NCBI RefSeq assembly: GCF_015831345.1
Contig: NZ_JADWYS010000001.1
Coordinates: 3,438,618 to 3,502,617, forward strand
Length of the DNA: 64,000 bases
Reading direction: 5' to 3'
DNA from: Caenimonas aquaedulcis
Lineage (GTDB): Bacteria; Pseudomonadota; Gammaproteobacteria; Burkholderiales; Burkholderiaceae_C
A model generated the notes under the pieces. It saw nothing but the letters and a program-made list of their open reading frames with translations. It made no database searches and was not told the origin of the DNA. The translations under genes were made by a program, and so were the position numbers. Each line of letters opens with the position of its first letter. The stretch's first letter is position 1. This document shows, piece by piece, positions 1 to 10,689 of the stretch.

Positions 1-1149
1 GTGCACGATCTGTTCCAGCGCCACGGGCTCGGCGTTCACGCGCACCGGCGCCGCGTCGGCCAGACGGGCACGCACCTGCCTGCGCGCGAACTCCGGCTCC
101 AGCAGGTAGAACGCATTGCGCGCGGCCTCCTGCAGATCGACCGGCTGCAATTGCGCCGCCGCGCCCGGACGTTCGACGACGCGGCGCAGGCGGCTCACCA
201 CATCGGACGCGCGGCGGCCTTGCTGGACGGCCTGCGCCATGGCATCGCGCGCGGTCACGAGGTCCGTGGGGTCGTCATCGAGCAACCGGCGCGCCGCCTG
301 CGTGCTCGCCATCATCGCGGTCAGCGGCTGGTTGAGTTCGTGGGCCATGCCCGCCGCGAGTTCACCCAGGGTGTTCAGGCGCGCCACCTGGCCGAGGCGC
401 AGCAGCTCCTCCGCGCGCTCGCGGCCGGCGCGTTGGCGGCGCAGCGAGCGGATGCCCGCGACCAGCGCGCCCGCCGCCAGCGTCCACGCAAGAATCCAGG
501 GCCACGGCAGTTCGCCCCAGCCGACGGAACGCGTGGCCACCACGTCGAAAGGCTGGCTGTCCGCGGCCAGGTGCTTGCGGAAGTCGAAGGCCCAGCCACC
601 GGCCTGCACCCGCCCCGGCTGCACCACGTATTGCATTCCCGCGTGTTCCAGCACCACGCGCACGGGGCTGGAGTCGCGTGCCATCGGCCATTCGGATCCG
701 GGCACCGCCGACGCGAGGTCGAGCGTCAGTGCGAAGCTCGCGGGCTGCGCGCCCAGCACGATGCGATACCGGCCCTTCGGGAAATCGGCGTCGGCGAGCG
801 CGGGGCGTTTCTGCGCGCGCGAGACGGCCTCTGCGGAACGCAGGGCCGCGTCGGGCCACGCGGCGTCCGCATCGCGCCGCTCCACCGACAGGATCTGGGG
901 ATAGACCGAAGGAAGCCGCTGCTCGGCGCGATCGCTGCCCCCGGCCGGCTGCAGGAGGGCCAGGGTTTCGAGGATGGCGTCGTGCTGCACCGCGCGCTGG
1001 CTCAGGAGCCGATGGACGATGCGCGCATCGGTTTCAAAATCGTCGCGCAGGTGCGCCAGCTCGAGGCGCGACAAGATCACGCCGCCGAGCACCGACAGGG
1101 CCAGCCAGGCGGGGATCCAGGGACCATGGCGGGCGGGCCGGTTGCGCAT
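1..1149 (-). CDS. Sensor histidine kinase, C-terminus beyond window
   Basis: Membrane histidine kinase; 383 codons are visible and the ATP-binding domain lies off the left edge. A first membrane helix sits near residues 11-28 and a second near 212-230, framing a periplasmic sensor region of about 180 residues. After a short linker comes a HisKA domain with the H-box [11 protein letters not shown]; the phospho-accepting His is residue 270. This H-box wording is typical of DctB/FixL-like kinases, but the ligand cannot be told. The start is the ATG at 1147-1149. The partner regulator is presumably further left. The gene is divergent from the CDF exporter with only 52 bp between start codons. Confidence 0.85.
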   Translation of the reverse strand, partial: MRNRPARHGPWIPAWLALSVLGGVILSRLELAHLRDDFETDARIVHRLLSQRAVQHDAILETLALLQPAGGSDRAEQRLPSVYPQILSVERRDADAAWPDAALRSAEAVSRAQKRPALADADFPKGRYRIVLGAQPASFALTLDLASAVPGSEWPMARDSSPVRVVLEHAGMQYVVQPGRVQAGGWAFDFRKHLAADSQPFDVVATRSVGWGELPWPWILAWTLAAGALVAGIRSLRRQRAGRERAEELLRLGQVARLNTLGELAAGMAHELNQPLTAMMASTQAARRLLDDDPTDLVTARDAMAQAVQQGRRASDVVSRLRRVVERPGAAAQLQPVDLQEAARNAFYLLEPEFARRQVRARLADAAPVRVNAEPVALEQIVH

Positions 1150-1201
1150 GGGCGGATTCTTGCACGGCCCCGCGCCCGTATTCTTCGGACACAATCCCCG
1201 C

Positions 1202-2113
1202 ATGAAGTGGACCGCGCAGGACCTGACACCCGAGAAGCTCCTTCGTGCATCGATCGCGGTGGCGGTGCTGACGATCGCGCTGAAGACGCTCGCCTGGTGG
1301 ATCACGCAATCGGTCGGCCTCCTGTCCGACGCGATGGAGTCTTTCGTGAATCTCGCGAGCGCCGCGTTCGCCTTGTTGATGGTCAAGATCGCGAAGCGCC
1401 CGGCGGACGACGACCATCCCTACGGCCACCACAAGGCGGAGTATTTCTCCTCCGGCTTCGAGGGGTTGCTGATCATCGTGGCCGCGCTGGGCATCATCTT
1501 CGCGGCGGTGCAGCGCATCCTGCACCCCCAGCCGCTCGACCAGCTGGGCTGGGGATTGACCTTGTCCGTCTTGAGCTCCGCGGCGAACGGCGCCCTCGCG
1601 TGGCTGATGCTGCGTTCGGCGCAGGTGCACCGTTCGATGGCACTGGAGGCCGACGCGCGCCATCTCATCACGGATGTGTGGACCTCCGCCGGTGTGGTCG
1701 TGGGCATCGGGCTGGTGGCGCTCGTCGGGTGGCAATGGCTGGACCCGGCCGTCGCCATCGGCGTGGCGCTCAACATCCTGCGCGAAGGCGCGCACCTGAT
1801 GTGGAAGTCATCGCAGGGCCTGATGGACGAGGCGCTGGAGCCGGAGGTTCGCGAGGCCATCGACAAGACGCTCGCCGGCTTCAAGCACCACACGATCCGC
1901 TTCGACCACATCACGACGCGGCGGTCCGGCAAGCGCCGTTTCGTCGACATGCACATGCATATGCCCGGCGCGTGGACGCTGGGCCGCGCCGCCGCGGTGC
2001 GCACGGACGTCGAGCAGGCGCTGATGAGTGCGGTGCCGGGCCTGCGCGCCACCATCCAGCTCCTGCCCAGCAATGTCGAGGCGCATTTCGACGACGAGGA
2101 GGACCTGATTTGA
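1202..2113 (+). CDS. Cation diffusion facilitator family transporter
   Basis: Inner-membrane divalent metal/proton antiporter of the CDF family, 303 residues. It has about six hydrophobic helices followed by a cytoplasmic domain. The His-rich loop HPYGHHKAE is at 72-80. The TM5 metal residues are D151, H154 and D158. In TM2 the segment SDAMESFVN puts Glu46 and Asn50 where the family usually has His/Asp and Asp; many bacterial CDF proteins share this form, so substrate (Zn, Fe, Co, Mn) cannot be assigned. The stop TGA overlaps the TTG start of dtd, so the two genes are translationally coupled. Confidence 0.9.
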   Translation: MKWTAQDLTPEKLLRASIAVAVLTIALKTLAWWITQSVGLLSDAMESFVNLASAAFALLMVKIAKRPADDDHPYGHHKAEYFSSGFEGLLIIVAALGIIFAAVQRILHPQPLDQLGWGLTLSVLSSAANGALAWLMLRSAQVHRSMALEADARHLITDVWTSAGVVVGIGLVALVGWQWLDPAVAIGVALNILREGAHLMWKSSQGLMDEALEPEVREAIDKTLAGFKHHTIRFDHITTRRSGKRRFVDMHMHMPGAWTLGRAAAVRTDVEQALMSAVPGLRATIQLLPSNVEAHFDDEEDLI

Positions 2114-2550
2114 TCAGCGTGATCCAGCGCGTCGCCAGTGCGCGGGTCGAAGTCGGCGGCCTGACCATCGGCGAGATCGGCGCGGGACTGCTCGTGCTGG
2201 TGTGCGCGGAGCGCGGCGACACGCAAGCGCAGGCCGACAAGCTGCTCGCGAAGCTGCTGAAGCTGCGCATCTTCAGCGACGAGGCCGGCAAGATGAACCG
2301 CAGCGTGCAGGATGTGCAGGGCGGCCTGCTGCTGGTGAGCCAGTTCACGCTGGCCGCCGATACGTCCGGCGGGAACCGGCCCAGCTTCACCAATGCCGCC
2401 GCGCCCGAAGACGGCCGGCACCTGTACGACTACTTCGTGGAGCGCGCGCGGGCCGCGCATCCCGTGGTGCAGACGGGCGAATTTGCGGCCGACATGAAGG
2501 TGCACCTCGTCAACGACGGTCCGGTGACGATCCCGCTGCGCGTTCAGTAG
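2110..2550 (+). CDS. dtd: D-aminoacyl-tRNA deacylase
   Basis: Hydrolyses D-amino acids (and glycine) wrongly attached to tRNA. It has 146 residues, the usual length. The two active-site signatures are present: SQFTL at 77-81 and the Gly-Pro motif NDGPVT at 135-140. The start is inferred to be TTG at 2110, because the N-terminus then reads MISVIQRV, as family members do; this TTG overlaps the CDF stop codon by two bases. The gene end overlaps the end of convergent ybeY by 7 bp. Confidence 0.95.
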   Translation: MISVIQRVASARVEVGGLTIGEIGAGLLVLVCAERGDTQAQADKLLAKLLKLRIFSDEAGKMNRSVQDVQGGLLLVSQFTLAADTSGGNRPSFTNAAAPEDGRHLYDYFVERARAAHPVVQTGEFAADMKVHLVNDGPVTIPLRVQ

Positions 2551-2993
2551 GGGTTGCGAAACCCCAGCGAGCCGAGCAGGAGGATTTCGAGCGCCTCCAT
2601 CTCCAGCGCGTCTCGTTCGTCCGTTTCATGGTCGTAGCCCTGCGCGTGCAAGGTGCCATGCACCAGCAGGTGCGCGTAATGCGCTTCGAGGGTCTTGCCT
2701 TGTTCCGCGGCCTCGCGTTGCACGACGGGGCCGCACAGGACGAGGTCCGCCTCGACCCACTGCTCGTGCGCGTAGTCGAAGGTCAGCACGTTGGTCGCGT
2801 AGTCGCGCTGGCGATACTGCAGGTTCAGTGCGCGCGCCTCCTCCTCGCCGACGATGCGCACGCCGATCTGCCCCGGGTGCTTCAGCGCCGCTTCCATCCA
2901 GGCCTGCACCGTCTTCCTGCGCAGCAGCGCGCGATGCGCGGCCGCGCCCGGGAAGCTTCCGAATTGCAGCGCGAGGTCGAGCTTCAGGTGCAT
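2544..2993 (-). CDS. ybeY: Endoribonuclease YbeY (rRNA maturation)
   Basis: Zinc-dependent endoribonuclease needed for 16S rRNA 3'-end maturation and ribosome quality control. It has 149 residues. The metal-binding signature [11 protein letters not shown] is complete, with His112, His116 and His122. It lies 3 bp downstream of phoH on the same strand, the usual phoH-ybeY pair, and probably shares its transcript. The C-terminus overlaps the end of convergent dtd by 7 bp. Confidence 0.95.
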   Translation of the reverse strand: MHLKLDLALQFGSFPGAAAHRALLRRKTVQAWMEAALKHPGQIGVRIVGEEEARALNLQYRQRDYATNVLTFDYAHEQWVEADLVLCGPVVQREAAEQGKTLEAHYAHLLVHGTLHAQGYDHETDERDALEMEALEILLLGSLGFRNPY

Positions 2994-2996
2994 CGC

Positions 2997-3944
<948 letters not shown>

Positions 3945-3970
3945 GCTGATAATTCCGCAAGAGGACCCTC

Positions 3971-4542
3971 ATGATAGGCAAATTGACCGGAACGCTGGCG
4001 GAGAAGAACCCGCCCCAGGTGCTCGTGGATTGCCACGGCGTCGGCTACGAGGTGGACGTGCCGATGAGCACCTTCTACAACCTGCCCGCCGCGGGCGAGA
4101 AAGTCAGCCTGCTCACGCACTTCGTGGTGCGGGAGGACGCGCAGATCCTGTACGGCTTCGGCTCCCACGACGAGCGGCAGGCCTTCCGCGAACTCATCAA
4201 GATCTCCGGCGTGGGCCCGCGTACGGCGCTGTCCGTGCTCAGCGGGATGAGCGTGGCCGACATCGCGCAGGCCGTGACGGCCCAGGACGCGGGGCGCCTC
4301 GTGAAGGTGCCCGGCATCGGCAAGAAGACGGCCGAACGCCTGCTGCTCGAGCTGAAGGGCAAGTTCGGCGCCGACCTGGGGCATCCCGTGGGTGGCGGCG
4401 CGAGCGATGCGCAGGGGGACATCCTGCAGGCGCTCGTCGCGCTCGGCTACAGCGACAAGGAAGCCGCCGCGTCGCTCAAGGCGCTGCCGCGTGATGTGGG
4501 CGTGAGCGAAGGCATCAAGCTCGCACTGAAGGCACTGGCGAA

Positions 4543-4546
<4 letters not shown>
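3971..4546 (+). CDS. ruvA: Holliday junction helicase subunit RuvA
   Basis: Tetrameric Holliday-junction binding subunit that loads RuvB for branch migration. It has 191 residues. It begins MIGKLTGTL, followed by the OB-fold. The helix-hairpin-helix segments [10 protein letters not shown] and [12 protein letters not shown] are in the middle, and the C-terminal domain that binds RuvB follows. A GAGG sequence sits just upstream of the ATG. The gene overlaps ruvB by 4 bp (ATGA), indicating coupled translation. ruvC is not in the window. Confidence 0.97.
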
Positions 4547-5610
<1,064 letters not shown>

Positions 5611-5612
5611 GA

Positions 5613-6452
5613 ATGGGCCGGTTCGTTGCCATTTCATCGGCGATTCCCCAGGGTTCGCACTTTCGCTCCCTGCTGCCGGATCAGCGCTTCCTGAATTCCT
5701 GCGGGCTGGCGACTTTTTGCTGCGTCTTGGCAGCTTATTCCGTTGCCGGGATCTTGTACGGTCAACTTCCGTTCTTTGTGCTGAGCGGCTTCATCGACCT
5801 CGATGGCATTGCAGCCTTGCTCGCGTCACTCGGCTCCGGCGCGTGGGCAGCGGGTGCCGCCAGCCATCTGTGGCAACGCCATTGGTCAGGTGCGCAGACG
5901 GACAATTGCGTCGCGTTCCGCAGGGCCTGCTATCGCGTATGTTGGATCACCTGGGCGCTGGCGGTGGTTGTGATCGTTCTCGGGTTCTGGGAAGTATTCC
6001 ATCTCCGGCGGCCCTGGGGCGTCTCGCCTTCATCGGAGTGGCCGCTCGCACCACTTCCCTGGGTTTGGCACTACGGGCTCCGATTCGCCTCCAACGGATA
6101 TGTCGTGCGCCTGCTCGTGCTGGGTGCTGGCGCTATCACATTGTTTCTCCTGCTGGCGCGGCTTCGTGTCCTGCCCCGCGTCATCTTCGCACTGATGGCC
6201 GCCGTGCTTGCGCTGGCAGGTAGCTACTTCATTGGCGACGCAAGTTACTGGTACGCGGCAGCCCGAGACATGGGGCCCGTGTCCGATCCGGATCTCCGCG
6301 CCGCGCTGGCTGCGAACCCCGGCCTATATAACGCCCACACCTTCGTGAGGCTTTGGAGCGGGCTCCTCGCGCTCTCGGTCAGCGCGCTCCTCCTGGCGGG
6401 CGCCATATTCCTGCCCGCCCAAGTGGTGGCAAATATCGACTGGGGCCGATGA
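5613..6452 (+). CDS. Unrecognised multi-pass membrane protein
   Basis: No family recognised. The 279 residues contain about six hydrophobic stretches (near 30-50, 60-80, 112-130, 160-180, 185-205 and 250-270), so it is an integral membrane protein. Base composition differs from its neighbours: I counted 36/60 and 35/60 G+C at 5641-5700 and 5941-6000, against 42/60 inside ruvB at 4741-4800. It starts 2 bp after ruvB with a poor ribosome binding site. Its last 129 bp overlap the 3' end of the opposite-strand hydroxylase gene. Inference: a recently acquired or poorly constrained gene. Confidence 0.6.
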   Translation: MGRFVAISSAIPQGSHFRSLLPDQRFLNSCGLATFCCVLAAYSVAGILYGQLPFFVLSGFIDLDGIAALLASLGSGAWAAGAASHLWQRHWSGAQTDNCVAFRRACYRVCWITWALAVVVIVLGFWEVFHLRRPWGVSPSSEWPLAPLPWVWHYGLRFASNGYVVRLLVLGAGAITLFLLLARLRVLPRVIFALMAAVLALAGSYFIGDASYWYAAARDMGPVSDPDLRAALAANPGLYNAHTFVRLWSGLLALSVSALLLAGAIFLPAQVVANIDWGR

Positions 6453-8066
6453 CTCTACTCGCTCGCATGTGATCGGCGTCGCATTGCAGGCGATCAGCGC
6501 CTGCGCCACGTAGTAAGTCGCGAGCACCCAGAACTGCGCCATCGGCAACGGCATCGCGAACTTGTTGGTGGCGAGCAGCGAGTCGCTCAGCATGAAGAAA
6601 GCGGCGCCGATGGCCACGCACAGGGCCGCGCGGTCGCGAAGCACCACCGCACGCCCGATGGCCTGCGCCGCCATCAACGCGATGACGATCACGTACGCGC
6701 CCACGGCGCCCCTGAGCACGAGGTTGAGGTGGGGAAACAGGAACGCATACATCGCCGCGCCCGTCCCGAAGGTGGCGAGCAGCGCGCGCCGGTTCGGAAA
6801 CCACGCGACACCCTGCTTGAACAACGCGATGTAGAACACGTGCGCGATGAGGAACGCGACGAGCCCCGGGATGAAGAAGCCGGGGAACATCAGCAGGCAA
6901 TCGCCGGCGAGCGAGAACGCGAGGCCGGCCACCAGCAGCGCCGCGAAGCGCGGTGCCTGCGTGCGCCAGCCGAATCGCTGCGCCACCAGCGCGATGGCGA
7001 TCGTCATCGTCAAGGGCTTGAACACGCGATGCAACTCGACGAACCCTTGCGCTCCCGTGGCGGTGGCGATCGCCGCGCTCTCGACGAGCAGCACCTCCAT
7101 GATCGACAGGCGGCCCTGCATCATCCCGTTCACGGCCCACAAGCCCGCGGCCAATGCCGCCAGCCACACCGCCGATCGGGACAGCGGCATGCGGTCCGCA
7201 TGCCAGAGGAACAACAGGACGCACAGCAGCAGTACCACGAACTGCACTGCGCCGAACCATGCGATGCGGCGCGTGATGGGCGGGTGAACGCGCGTCACCT
7301 TCGCAAGGTCGAAGGGTTCCTTCGGAGACCGCGCCGCCACGTCGGCCGGCCGCCAGCCCGGCGGCTTGAACCACACCCGCAGCTTGTCCAGCCAGCTGCG
7401 TGCATGCCAGGAATCCTTCGCGAGTGCCCAGTACACCTCCGCGTTCGCCCACAGCGGATCCCAGCTCGCGAGCGGGCTGCGCGTGCCGTACACGCAGCGC
7501 TCGCCTTCTTCCCGGAAGCTGCCGAAGAGCCGATCCCACACGACCAGCATCCCGCCGTAGTTGCGATCGAGGTACTCGTCGTTCACGGCGTGATGCACGC
7601 GGTGGTTGGAGGGCGAGCAGAACCAGCGGTCGAACCATCCGAGCTTCGGCACGTGCTCGGTATGGACCCAGAACTGGTAGAGCAGGTCGATCAATGCGAC
7701 CGTGCCGAACACGAGCGGCGGCACGCCGGCGACGGCCATGGGCACGTAGAACAGCCACCCGAGCAGCGCGCCCGAACTGGTCTGGCGCAGCGCGGTCGAC
7801 AGGTTGTAGTCCTCGCTCTGGTGGTGCACCACGTGCGCGGCCCAGAAGATCGCGCTCTCGTGGCCCGCGCGGTGCAGCCAGTAGTAGCAGAAGTCGTAGA
7901 AGAGGAGCGCCAGGACCCACCCGTACCACGAGGTCCAGAATTCGCGCGCGGCGTTGATGGGCACCACGGACAGCGTCGTGTACGCCGCGCCGTAGATGCC
8001 CACGCGGAAGAGGCGCGTGAACACCTTGCTGATCTCGCTGAGCATGCCCAGACTCATGCTGCTCAC
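6324..8066 (-). CDS. Fused AGMO-like hydroxylase and YhhN domain protein
   Basis: Membrane protein of 580 readable residues joining two ether-lipid-related domains. Residues 50-245 are a fatty acid hydroxylase/sterol desaturase domain with all di-iron histidines: HRAGH (65-69), HVVHH (78-82), HTEH (135-138) and HRVHH (155-159). The wording SEDYNLSTALRQ, HTE and PPGW is that of alkylglycerol monooxygenase (AGMO/TMEM195), not of generic desaturases. Residues about 343-526 are a YhhN/TMEM86 domain, with Asp389 (AGDCLLM) and Asp495 (SDSLLA), the family of lysoplasmalogenases. The final ~54 residues are hydrophilic, unlike YhhN ends, and read antisense through the neighbouring gene. The first start in this frame is a GTG inside a conserved region; see the frameshift entry at 8067-8178. 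Confidence 0.8.
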   Translation of the reverse strand: MSSMSLGMLSEISKVFTRLFRVGIYGAAYTTLSVVPINAAREFWTSWYGWVLALLFYDFCYYWLHRAGHESAIFWAAHVVHHQSEDYNLSTALRQTSSGALLGWLFYVPMAVAGVPPLVFGTVALIDLLYQFWVHTEHVPKLGWFDRWFCSPSNHRVHHAVNDEYLDRNYGGMLVVWDRLFGSFREEGERCVYGTRSPLASWDPLWANAEVYWALAKDSWHARSWLDKLRVWFKPPGWRPADVAARSPKEPFDLAKVTRVHPPITRRIAWFGAVQFVVLLLCVLLFLWHADRMPLSRSAVWLAALAAGLWAVNGMMQGRLSIMEVLLVESAAIATATGAQGFVELHRVFKPLTMTIAIALVAQRFGWRTQAPRFAALLVAGLAFSLAGDCLLMFPGFFIPGLVAFLIAHVFYIALFKQGVAWFPNRRALLATFGTGAAMYAFLFPHLNLVLRGAVGAYVIVIALMAAQAIGRAVVLRDRAALCVAIGAAFFMLSDSLLATNKFAMPLPMAQFWVLATYYVAQALIACNATPITCERVESSAPVDICHHLGGQEYGARQEERADREREEPAPKPHEGVGVI

Positions 8067-8178
8067 GGCGTCGTTCAGGCGATAGGTGTTGCGCCTGCGC
8101 GCCCAGCCCCATGCGAACTCGATCGCGATGAGGGACAGGAAAACCGGTGGCCAGGACGATGATCTGCGACGGACTCAT
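8067..8178 (-). pseudogene. Displaced N-terminus of the hydroxylase gene (apparent frameshift)
   Basis: An ATG at 8176-8178 opens MSPSQIIVLAT, a plausible N-terminus, but that frame then runs into non-family sequence. The conserved continuation FLSLIAIEFAWGWARRR...TYRLNDAVSS lies in the other frame and has no ATG, GTG or TTG ahead of it before an in-frame stop. The switch falls in about 8140-8152; removing one base from the run GCCACCGG would restore a single reading frame. Either the gene is broken, or the assembly has a one-base error, or translation starts at the internal GTG 8066 and loses the first membrane helix. Confidence 0.65.
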
Positions 8179-8197
8179 GCCCCGGATTGTCCCGCCC

Positions 8198-9388
8198 TCA
8201 GGTCAGCGCGCCTCTGGCATCAACCCTGATGATCCGTTCCACCTTGCCGTTCAGGAGGCCGCCGGACACGCCGATCATGAAGTCGTAGAGGTTCACCGTC
8301 GGATCGCAGTGGCCGGGGACCAGCCACAGCATCTGCCCGATGGCGGGGATGCGGGTGTTGGCGCCGGCGGGCCGCAGGATGCCGTGCTCGTCGCCGCCGT
8401 TGGCGAAGGACAGCTCCTTGCCCGGCGCGAGCGTGTGCACTTTCGGCAGGCCGGAGTCGATCGCGTGGCTCTTGTGGCCCGCGTCGCAGACGGCGTGCTC
8501 CGCCCCCGCGCTGATCACCTGCGTCTTCACGAACAGGGCGTGCTCGAAATTCGGCGCCGCCGGGTCGCGCTCGTTCTGCGCGTAGTCGGCGTCCATGAAG
8601 AGGAATGAGCCCGCCTGCAATTCGCCGAACACGCCGCTCGCCGCCTCGCACACCAGGCTGCCCGTTCCCGCGCCCGTGACGAGGTCGACGGCGACGCCTT
8701 CGGCTTCGATCAGCTTGCGCGTGTGCGTCACGTCCTCCACCACCACAGAGATCGCCTCTCGGCGCTGCTGTGCGCTGCGCAGATGCTGGGCCTTGCCGTG
8801 ATAGGCCTGCAAGCCCGCAAAACGCAGTGGCGCGTGCTTGCGGATTTCATGCGCGAGCGCCACGGCTGCAGGTCCGGGCGGCACGCCGCAGCGGCCCTGG
8901 CCGACGTCGATCTCCACGAAGACGTCGATCACCGCCGGCTTGTCCGTGCGCGCCTCGTTCATCGCGCGCGCCAGGCGCGTGATGCCTTCCGCGCTGTCCA
9001 CCGCGATCGCGAGCTGCCCGCCTTCGGCCGAGAGCTGGTGCGCCAGCTTCGCGACGCGTACCAGCTTGGCCGGCGAGATCACTTCGTTGCTGATGTAGAT
9101 GTCGCGCACGCCGCCCGCGGCCATCACCTCGGCCTCCGCGGTCTTCTGGACGCAGACGCCGACGGCGCCCGCCTGCACCTGCAGCCGTGCGAGCGCGGCG
9201 CTCTTGTGCATCTTCGCGTGGGGCCGCCAGCGGATGTCGTGCTTCTTCGCGAATTCCGCCATGCGCGCGAGGTTGCGTTGCATGGCGTCGAGGTCGACGA
9301 CGAGGGCGGGAGTATCGATGGCGTCGGCGTGCTGGCCGACGAGGGCGGCCAGGGCTTCAGAAACTGGTGTTTTCGTCGGCGGCTTCAT
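8198..9388 (-). CDS. PLP-dependent D-threonine aldolase-like enzyme (DSD1 family)
   Basis: Fold-type III PLP enzyme (alanine racemase N-terminal barrel plus D-serine-dehydratase-like C-terminal domain), 396 residues. The PLP lysine is Lys59 in RPHAKMHKS. The C-terminal metal site reads PGHCDP, with His360 and Asp362. Known D-threonine aldolases use a His-x-Asp pair, whereas D-serine dehydratases use His-x-Cys, so aldolase activity (D-threonine or D-allo-threonine to glycine and acetaldehyde) is favoured by inference. The start MKPPTKTP overlaps the 3' end of the upstream phosphatase gene by 32 bp. Longer frames upstream are antisense artefacts. Confidence 0.85.
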   Translation of the reverse strand: MKPPTKTPVSEALAALVGQHADAIDTPALVVDLDAMQRNLARMAEFAKKHDIRWRPHAKMHKSAALARLQVQAGAVGVCVQKTAEAEVMAAGGVRDIYISNEVISPAKLVRVAKLAHQLSAEGGQLAIAVDSAEGITRLARAMNEARTDKPAVIDVFVEIDVGQGRCGVPPGPAAVALAHEIRKHAPLRFAGLQAYHGKAQHLRSAQQRREAISVVVEDVTHTRKLIEAEGVAVDLVTGAGTGSLVCEAASGVFGELQAGSFLFMDADYAQNERDPAAPNFEHALFVKTQVISAGAEHAVCDAGHKSHAIDSGLPKVHTLAPGKELSFANGGDEHGILRPAGANTRIPAIGQMLWLVPGHCDPTVNLYDFMIGVSGGLLNGKVERIIRVDARGALT

Positions 9389-10001
9389 CGTCGAGGTGTT
9401 GCGTGTCCGACCATCCGACCAGCGTGAAGCCTTCGGGCGTCCACAGCAGCCGGTTGATGGCGCCATTGGGGAGCTCCCAGGTGCGGGGAGAGTTGACCTC
9501 CTGCCCGGTCGCGATTCGGTAGAGCGTGTCCAGCACGCCGCCATGCGCCACCACCACGATCTGCTCGCCGGGGTGGCGCGCCGCGAGTTCGTGCATGGTG
9601 CGCGTCACGCGCGCGCGCAATTCGAGCAGCGATTCGCCGCCTTCGGGCGGCTGCCAGTCGGGAATGCGCTTGCGCCAGTTCTGCGCCTGGTCCGGCCAGG
9701 TTTCGTGAATTTCGGTGAAGGTCTTGCCTTCGAACATGCCGAAGCTGCGTTCCCGCAGGCCTTCGTCGGCGACCACCGGTATGCCGGCGGGACCCGCGAT
9801 CTCCTGCGCGGTCTCGTGCGCGCGGCCGAGGTCGCTGGAGTAGACAGCCTTGATGTCTTCGCCCGCCAGCGCCTCGCCGACGCGGCGCGCCTGCCAGCGC
9901 CCGGTGTCGTTCAGGCCGATGTCCGTCTGCCCCTGAATGCGGGAGTCGACGTTCCAGGAGGTTTCGCCGTGGCGCACGGCGATGATGCGGGTGGCTTCCA
10001 T
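9357..10001 (-). CDS. Histidine phosphatase family protein
   Basis: Phosphoglycerate-mutase-like phosphatase, 214 residues. The signature RHGET has catalytic His11, the acid/base Glu84 lies in LRERSFG, and the second core His153 is in VAHGG. The sequence resembles small broad-specificity phosphatases (GpmB, alpha-ribazole phosphatase types), but the substrate cannot be read from it. It overlaps the following D-threonine aldolase-like gene by 32 bp, so both are likely on one transcript. Confidence 0.9.
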   Translation of the reverse strand: MEATRIIAVRHGETSWNVDSRIQGQTDIGLNDTGRWQARRVGEALAGEDIKAVYSSDLGRAHETAQEIAGPAGIPVVADEGLRERSFGMFEGKTFTEIHETWPDQAQNWRKRIPDWQPPEGGESLLELRARVTRTMHELAARHPGEQIVVVAHGGVLDTLYRIATGQEVNSPRTWELPNGAINRLLWTPEGFTLVGWSDTQHLDDEAADENTSF

Positions 10002-10069
10002 TCGCCTTCATTCTAGGGGCGGGCGCGCAAACCGCCACCCCATGGCGTCTGGAATTGTGTCCAGTGTGC

Positions 10070-10660
10070 CTACGATGCAACCTGGATGTTCACCTGCCGG
10101 GGCCCGGCCGGCGCGTTCGGGAAGCCCTGGAGCGCGGCCTCGAACATGGCTGGAAACACAGTGGTGTTGCTCGACCAGGGTCCGTCGTTGCTGGCGCGGC
10201 TTTCGAACACGACCTTGCCGCTGCTCAACTCGCGCACGACCACGCCGACTTCCCGGTGGTACCAGGGCGATTCCATGTCGCCCAGGCGCCCCCCGATCCC
10301 GAAGCCGAAGCCGCGACCGCGCCGTCCCCACCCGGCGAAACCGCCCCAGGGGTCGGACCACGGGGACAGCACGGGCTGCAGGCGGGCGGTGATCTGCACG
10401 CTGAAACGCGGGTTGGCGTCGTCGCGGGACAGGCCGGCCTTGTGGAGCGCGGGATCGGCCAGGTTCTCCATTTCCACCTGCTGCGGGGCCTGCTGGGAAG
10501 GCAGGCGCTCGAAGCGGTAGGTGGCCGGCGACGGAAGGGCCGGCAGGCTGGAGAAGGACTGGACGGTATTGTCGAGCTGGATGCTCGTGGCGCAGCCGGC
10601 GAGCAGCAGCGCGCAAGCCGCGAGCGGCGCGGCACACAGTCGAAGCACGGTACTTTTCAT
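10070..10660 (-). CDS. DUF4136-type lipoprotein
   Basis: Predicted lipoprotein of 196 residues. The signal peptide ends in a lipobox LLAGC with Cys23. The mature part has a Gly/Arg-rich loop around residues 105-125 and otherwise resembles DUF4136 lipoproteins of proteobacteria, whose function is unknown. The ATG is preceded by a strong AAGGAGG ribosome binding site. It lies 29 bp downstream of ttcA on the same strand. Confidence 0.85.
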   Translation of the reverse strand: MKSTVLRLCAAPLAACALLLAGCATSIQLDNTVQSFSSLPALPSPATYRFERLPSQQAPQQVEMENLADPALHKAGLSRDDANPRFSVQITARLQPVLSPWSDPWGGFAGWGRRGRGFGFGIGGRLGDMESPWYHREVGVVVRELSSGKVVFESRASNDGPWSSNTTVFPAMFEAALQGFPNAPAGPRQVNIQVAS

Positions 10661-10689
10661 GCACACCTCCTTGGAGGCGCCGACGCGCC

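Noticed and set aside
1..2109. A very long open frame on the + strand continuing upstream of dtd to the window edge.
   Set aside because: It is antisense to the sensor kinase and out of frame with the CDF gene. Its protein is Arg/His-rich with no family features; GC-rich DNA yields such frames. Only the last 146 codons are dtd.
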